Shown here: positions 5,421 through 7,515 of the stretch, piece by piece | Layout: each line of letters begins with the position of its first letter | Position numbering within the stretch: the stretch's first letter is position 1 | Source of the DNA: Actinomycetota bacterium | GTDB lineage: Bacteria > Actinomycetota > Acidimicrobiia > Acidimicrobiales > AC-14 | Reading direction: 5' to 3' | Length of the DNA stretch: 7,515 nt | NCBI GenBank assembly: GCA_020200615.1 | Contig: JAIVIH010000297.1 | Location: forward strand, 1 to 7,515 | Program-made: the position numbers and the translations under genes | The notes under the pieces: generated by a model | What the model saw: only the letters and a program-made list of their open reading frames with translations | Database searches by the model: none | Told to the model about the DNA's origin: nothing

Positions 5421-7515
5421 GCCGCGGTGTACCGGTTCCTTCCGTGGTCGCGGCGGGGGCTGGTGGCCGAGCTGCGGGATTCGGGCGCGGCCGCCTTCGG
5501 CGCCCTCCCCGTGCGGGGCGCGGTCAAGCTCGACCTCACCCTCGCCGGAGGTCTGGGCACGGCCACGACCGAGGCCACGATCGCCGGCCCGGGCGACGTG
5601 GTCGGTCTCGACCCCTCGGCCATCGTGCGCACCACGCCCCGGCCGAACACGTCCAACGCCGAGCCCAACTACCTGGTGAGCGTGGACTTTGACGCCGCCG
5701 ACCTGCCGTGGCTGATGACGCCGTCGGCGGCCAACGGCGCCGGCCAGCTGCGCCCGTGGCTCGTGCTGGTCGTCGTCGAACGCCGGCGCGGCGTCGAGAT
5801 CGGCGTGCCTGCGGGCGCGCCGCTACCCCAGCTCTCCATCGAGTCAGGCGCCCAGCAGGAGCTCCCCAACCTGGCCGGTTCGTGGGCGTGGGCCCACTCC
5901 CAGCTCCTCGTGGAGCAGGGGACGGGTGTGAACGCGGCCGACCTGTCGTCCGCCCCCGACCGCAACGTGTCCCGGCTGCTGTGCCCGCGCCGGCTGCGGC
6001 CCGGCACGCGGTGGATCGCCTGCCTCGTACCCGCCTTCGACGCCGGGGTGCGCAGGGGCCTGGGTCAAGCGCCGGCCGGCAGCACGCTGGCGCCGGCCTG
6101 GACCGACCAGGCCTCGGTCACCCTGCCCGTGTACTTCCACTGGGAGTTCGGCACCGGGCCGGAGGGCGACTTCGAGAGCCTGGCCCGGCGCCTGAAGCCC
6201 TACCGGGTGACGTCCGAGGGCGGGGTGCCCAACGTGGGCACCGTGAAGATGCACATCGGCGCCGCCGGCGGCCCGGTGGACCTTCCTGACAACCACCCGC
6301 AGCGCATCGGCCAGATGGACGGCGCTCTGCGGGCGCTCCAGCAGGACGACGGGAAGCTCAGCGAGATCCCCACCGAGCTGCGGAACCCGCTCGGCCAGAT
6401 CCTCGACGCCATTGCCGACCCCCGCGGCACGGATCCCGACGACGGGGCCGTCGGCCCACCGCTGTACGGGGCCTGGCACGCCAACCGCTTCACCGTGGCC
6501 GGCGCCGACCGGGGATGGTTCGCCGAGCTCAACCTCGACCCGCGGGCGCGGGTGGCCGCCGGGCTGGGTGCCGAGGTGGTGCGTGAGCGCCAGGAAGACC
6601 TGGTGGCCGCGTGCTGGGAGCAGGTCGGTGCGGTTCTGAAAGCCAACGCCCTGCTGTCCCGCGCCCGGCTGTCAATCGCCGCCTCGCTCCGGTTCCACGA
6701 CCGCACCGTCCGGCTCCTGCCTCCGCACGCGCTCCTCCCCTACGCCGGCCCCCTCACGGCCCGGACCCCGTTCCGGAACGTGACCGTCCGGGCGGCCATC
6801 GCGTCCACGAGCCTGCCTGACTCGACCGTCGACCCGGCCATGCGCCGCTTCACCGCTCCCACCAACCGCTTGGTGGCCAAGAGCGCCCGGCGCACACAGG
6901 TCGACGCTTCGCTGGTGAGAGCCAAGCTGGTGACCACCCTCTCGGCTGGGAGCGCAGCTGTGGACCCGACGGTCTTCGTCCCGGCCGGTGTGGCCCCGCC
7001 TGCCGGTCGCAACCCGGTGGTCATCGCCGGTGGACTGGTGGACCTCACGCCCATCGGGCTGCCCGTCGTCCGCCCGGCGGCCGAGGTGGACGCCCTCCAG
7101 CGTGGGTTGCAGACCGTCCGCGCCAAGCCCGTCCCGGCACCGGCGACTCGGCTCCTTCTCCGGCCCAACCTGCGCCAGACGGGGATGGTCACCAGCAAGC
7201 ACGTCGCCGTGCTGCGGGACTTCGCCGGTCGATCGGACGCCGCCGGGGGTCGGACGGTCGTCATCAGCGGGATCAGCGATCTGCAGACGGCGGCGGTCGC
7301 TCAGCCGGGCGCGGCCGGGTTCCTCCTCGGGGCGACGGGCGGGGGAGCGGCAGGGCCGATCCGGTTCGACGCAGTGGACGTCACGGCCCGGAACGAGATC
7401 GTGCGCCGCACGGGCCCGACCGAGCGGAACGAGATCCTCGGGCGCATCGAGGGACCGGTTCACGCCGACGTGGCCCGGAATCTGATCACCCGTCTCCCGG
7501 CGGGGACACTCCGGC
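5412..7515 (+). CDS. large conserved protein of unknown function, 3' end missing
   Basis: The frame from GTG 5412 runs for 701 complete codons without a stop and leaves the window. Upstream in this frame lie TGA 5343 and TGA 5319 (the stop of gene 2) with no start codon between 5346 and 5412, so GTG 5412 is the first possible start. It has no clear ribosome site and probably depends on translational coupling. I cannot name a function. Visible blocks are VYRFLPWSRRGL (6-17), LPWLMTP (98-104), LRPWLVLVVVE (113-123), ELPNLAGSWAWAHSQ (150-164), a CPRRL...LVPAFDAG stretch near 185-208, a Trp- and Phe-rich LPVYFHWEFGTG segment followed by GDFE near 240-256, and a highly regular block at 380-406 with AAGLGAEVV, RQEDL and WEQVG. 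These look like conserved motifs of a hypothetical-protein group that I recall only in general terms. There is no signal peptide or clear membrane helix. Residues past about 530 are rich in Pro, Ala and Val and less distinctive. Codon use matches the two upstream genes. Confidence 0.85.
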   Translation, partial: MSPAAVYRFLPWSRRGLVAELRDSGAAAFGALPVRGAVKLDLTLAGGLGTATTEATIAGPGDVVGLDPSAIVRTTPRPNTSNAEPNYLVSVDFDAADLPWLMTPSAANGAGQLRPWLVLVVVERRRGVEIGVPAGAPLPQLSIESGAQQELPNLAGSWAWAHSQLLVEQGTGVNAADLSSAPDRNVSRLLCPRRLRPGTRWIACLVPAFDAGVRRGLGQAPAGSTLAPAWTDQASVTLPVYFHWEFGTGPEGDFESLARRLKPYRVTSEGGVPNVGTVKMHIGAAGGPVDLPDNHPQRIGQMDGALRALQQDDGKLSEIPTELRNPLGQILDAIADPRGTDPDDGAVGPPLYGAWHANRFTVAGADRGWFAELNLDPRARVAAGLGAEVVRERQEDLVAACWEQVGAVLKANALLSRARLSIAASLRFHDRTVRLLPPHALLPYAGPLTARTPFRNVTVRAAIASTSLPDSTVDPAMRRFTAPTNRLVAKSARRTQVDASLVRAKLVTTLSAGSAAVDPTVFVPAGVAPPAGRNPVVIAGGLVDLTPIGLPVVRPAAEVDALQRGLQTVRAKPVPAPATRLLLRPNLRQTGMVTSKHVAVLRDFAGRSDAAGGRTVVISGISDLQTAAVAQPGAAGFLLGATGGGAAGPIRFDAVDVTARNEIVRRTGPTERNEILGRIEGPVHADVARNLITRLPAGTLR

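Noticed and set aside
5672..6479. Minus-strand frames opposite gene 3 (5844-6479 and 5669-6007)
   Set aside because: They are antisense to a continuous plus-strand frame with conserved-looking motifs and show only G, R, P-rich composition.

Overview
The window is a GC-rich stretch, by eye clearly above 65% G+C, with G or C in almost every third codon position. All supported genes lie on the plus strand. They are packed head to tail, with GTG starts and stop/start overlaps. This fits a high-GC bacterium, most likely an actinobacterium. The narrower guess of an Acidimicrobiia-like or uncultured soil lineage rests only on the general look of the protein families and of the GAGCGAGCTTGCGAGCGAA-type spacer repeat. 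There are no tRNA or rRNA genes, CRISPR arrays, transposases or obvious promoters.

Layout: (1) Bases 2-2176 are the 3' part of a PhoD-like metallophosphatase gene whose true start lies upstream of the window. (2) Bases 2169-5321 are a complete 1050-residue protein that overlaps gene 1 by 8 bases. It looks like a member of the function-unknown DUF6603-type group: a helical N-terminus, a very long beta-strand-rich body and a conserved C-terminal module. (3) Bases 5318-5411 are a short spacer that is unusually structured. It holds two small hairpins, a 20-base imperfect tandem repeat, 9-base direct repeats and a chain of stop/start overlaps. (4) Bases 5412-7515 are the first 701 codons of a third large gene, open to the window end. 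It carries conserved motifs (LPWLMTP, LRPWLVLVVV, SWAWAH) but no function that I can name.

The tight spacing implies one polycistronic message and a shared job. The observed combination is one recognisable enzyme (a phosphoesterase) plus two large proteins of unknown function, neither with a visible Sec signal peptide. I cannot assign a pathway. The clearest unusual signal is the spacer before gene 3. If one 9-base repeat plus the hairpin segment (70 bases in all) is removed, the ATG that overlaps the stop of gene 2 becomes in frame with gene 3. This suggests that a small palindromic element entered the original start of gene 3 and that a GTG inside the duplicated sequence now serves as the start.
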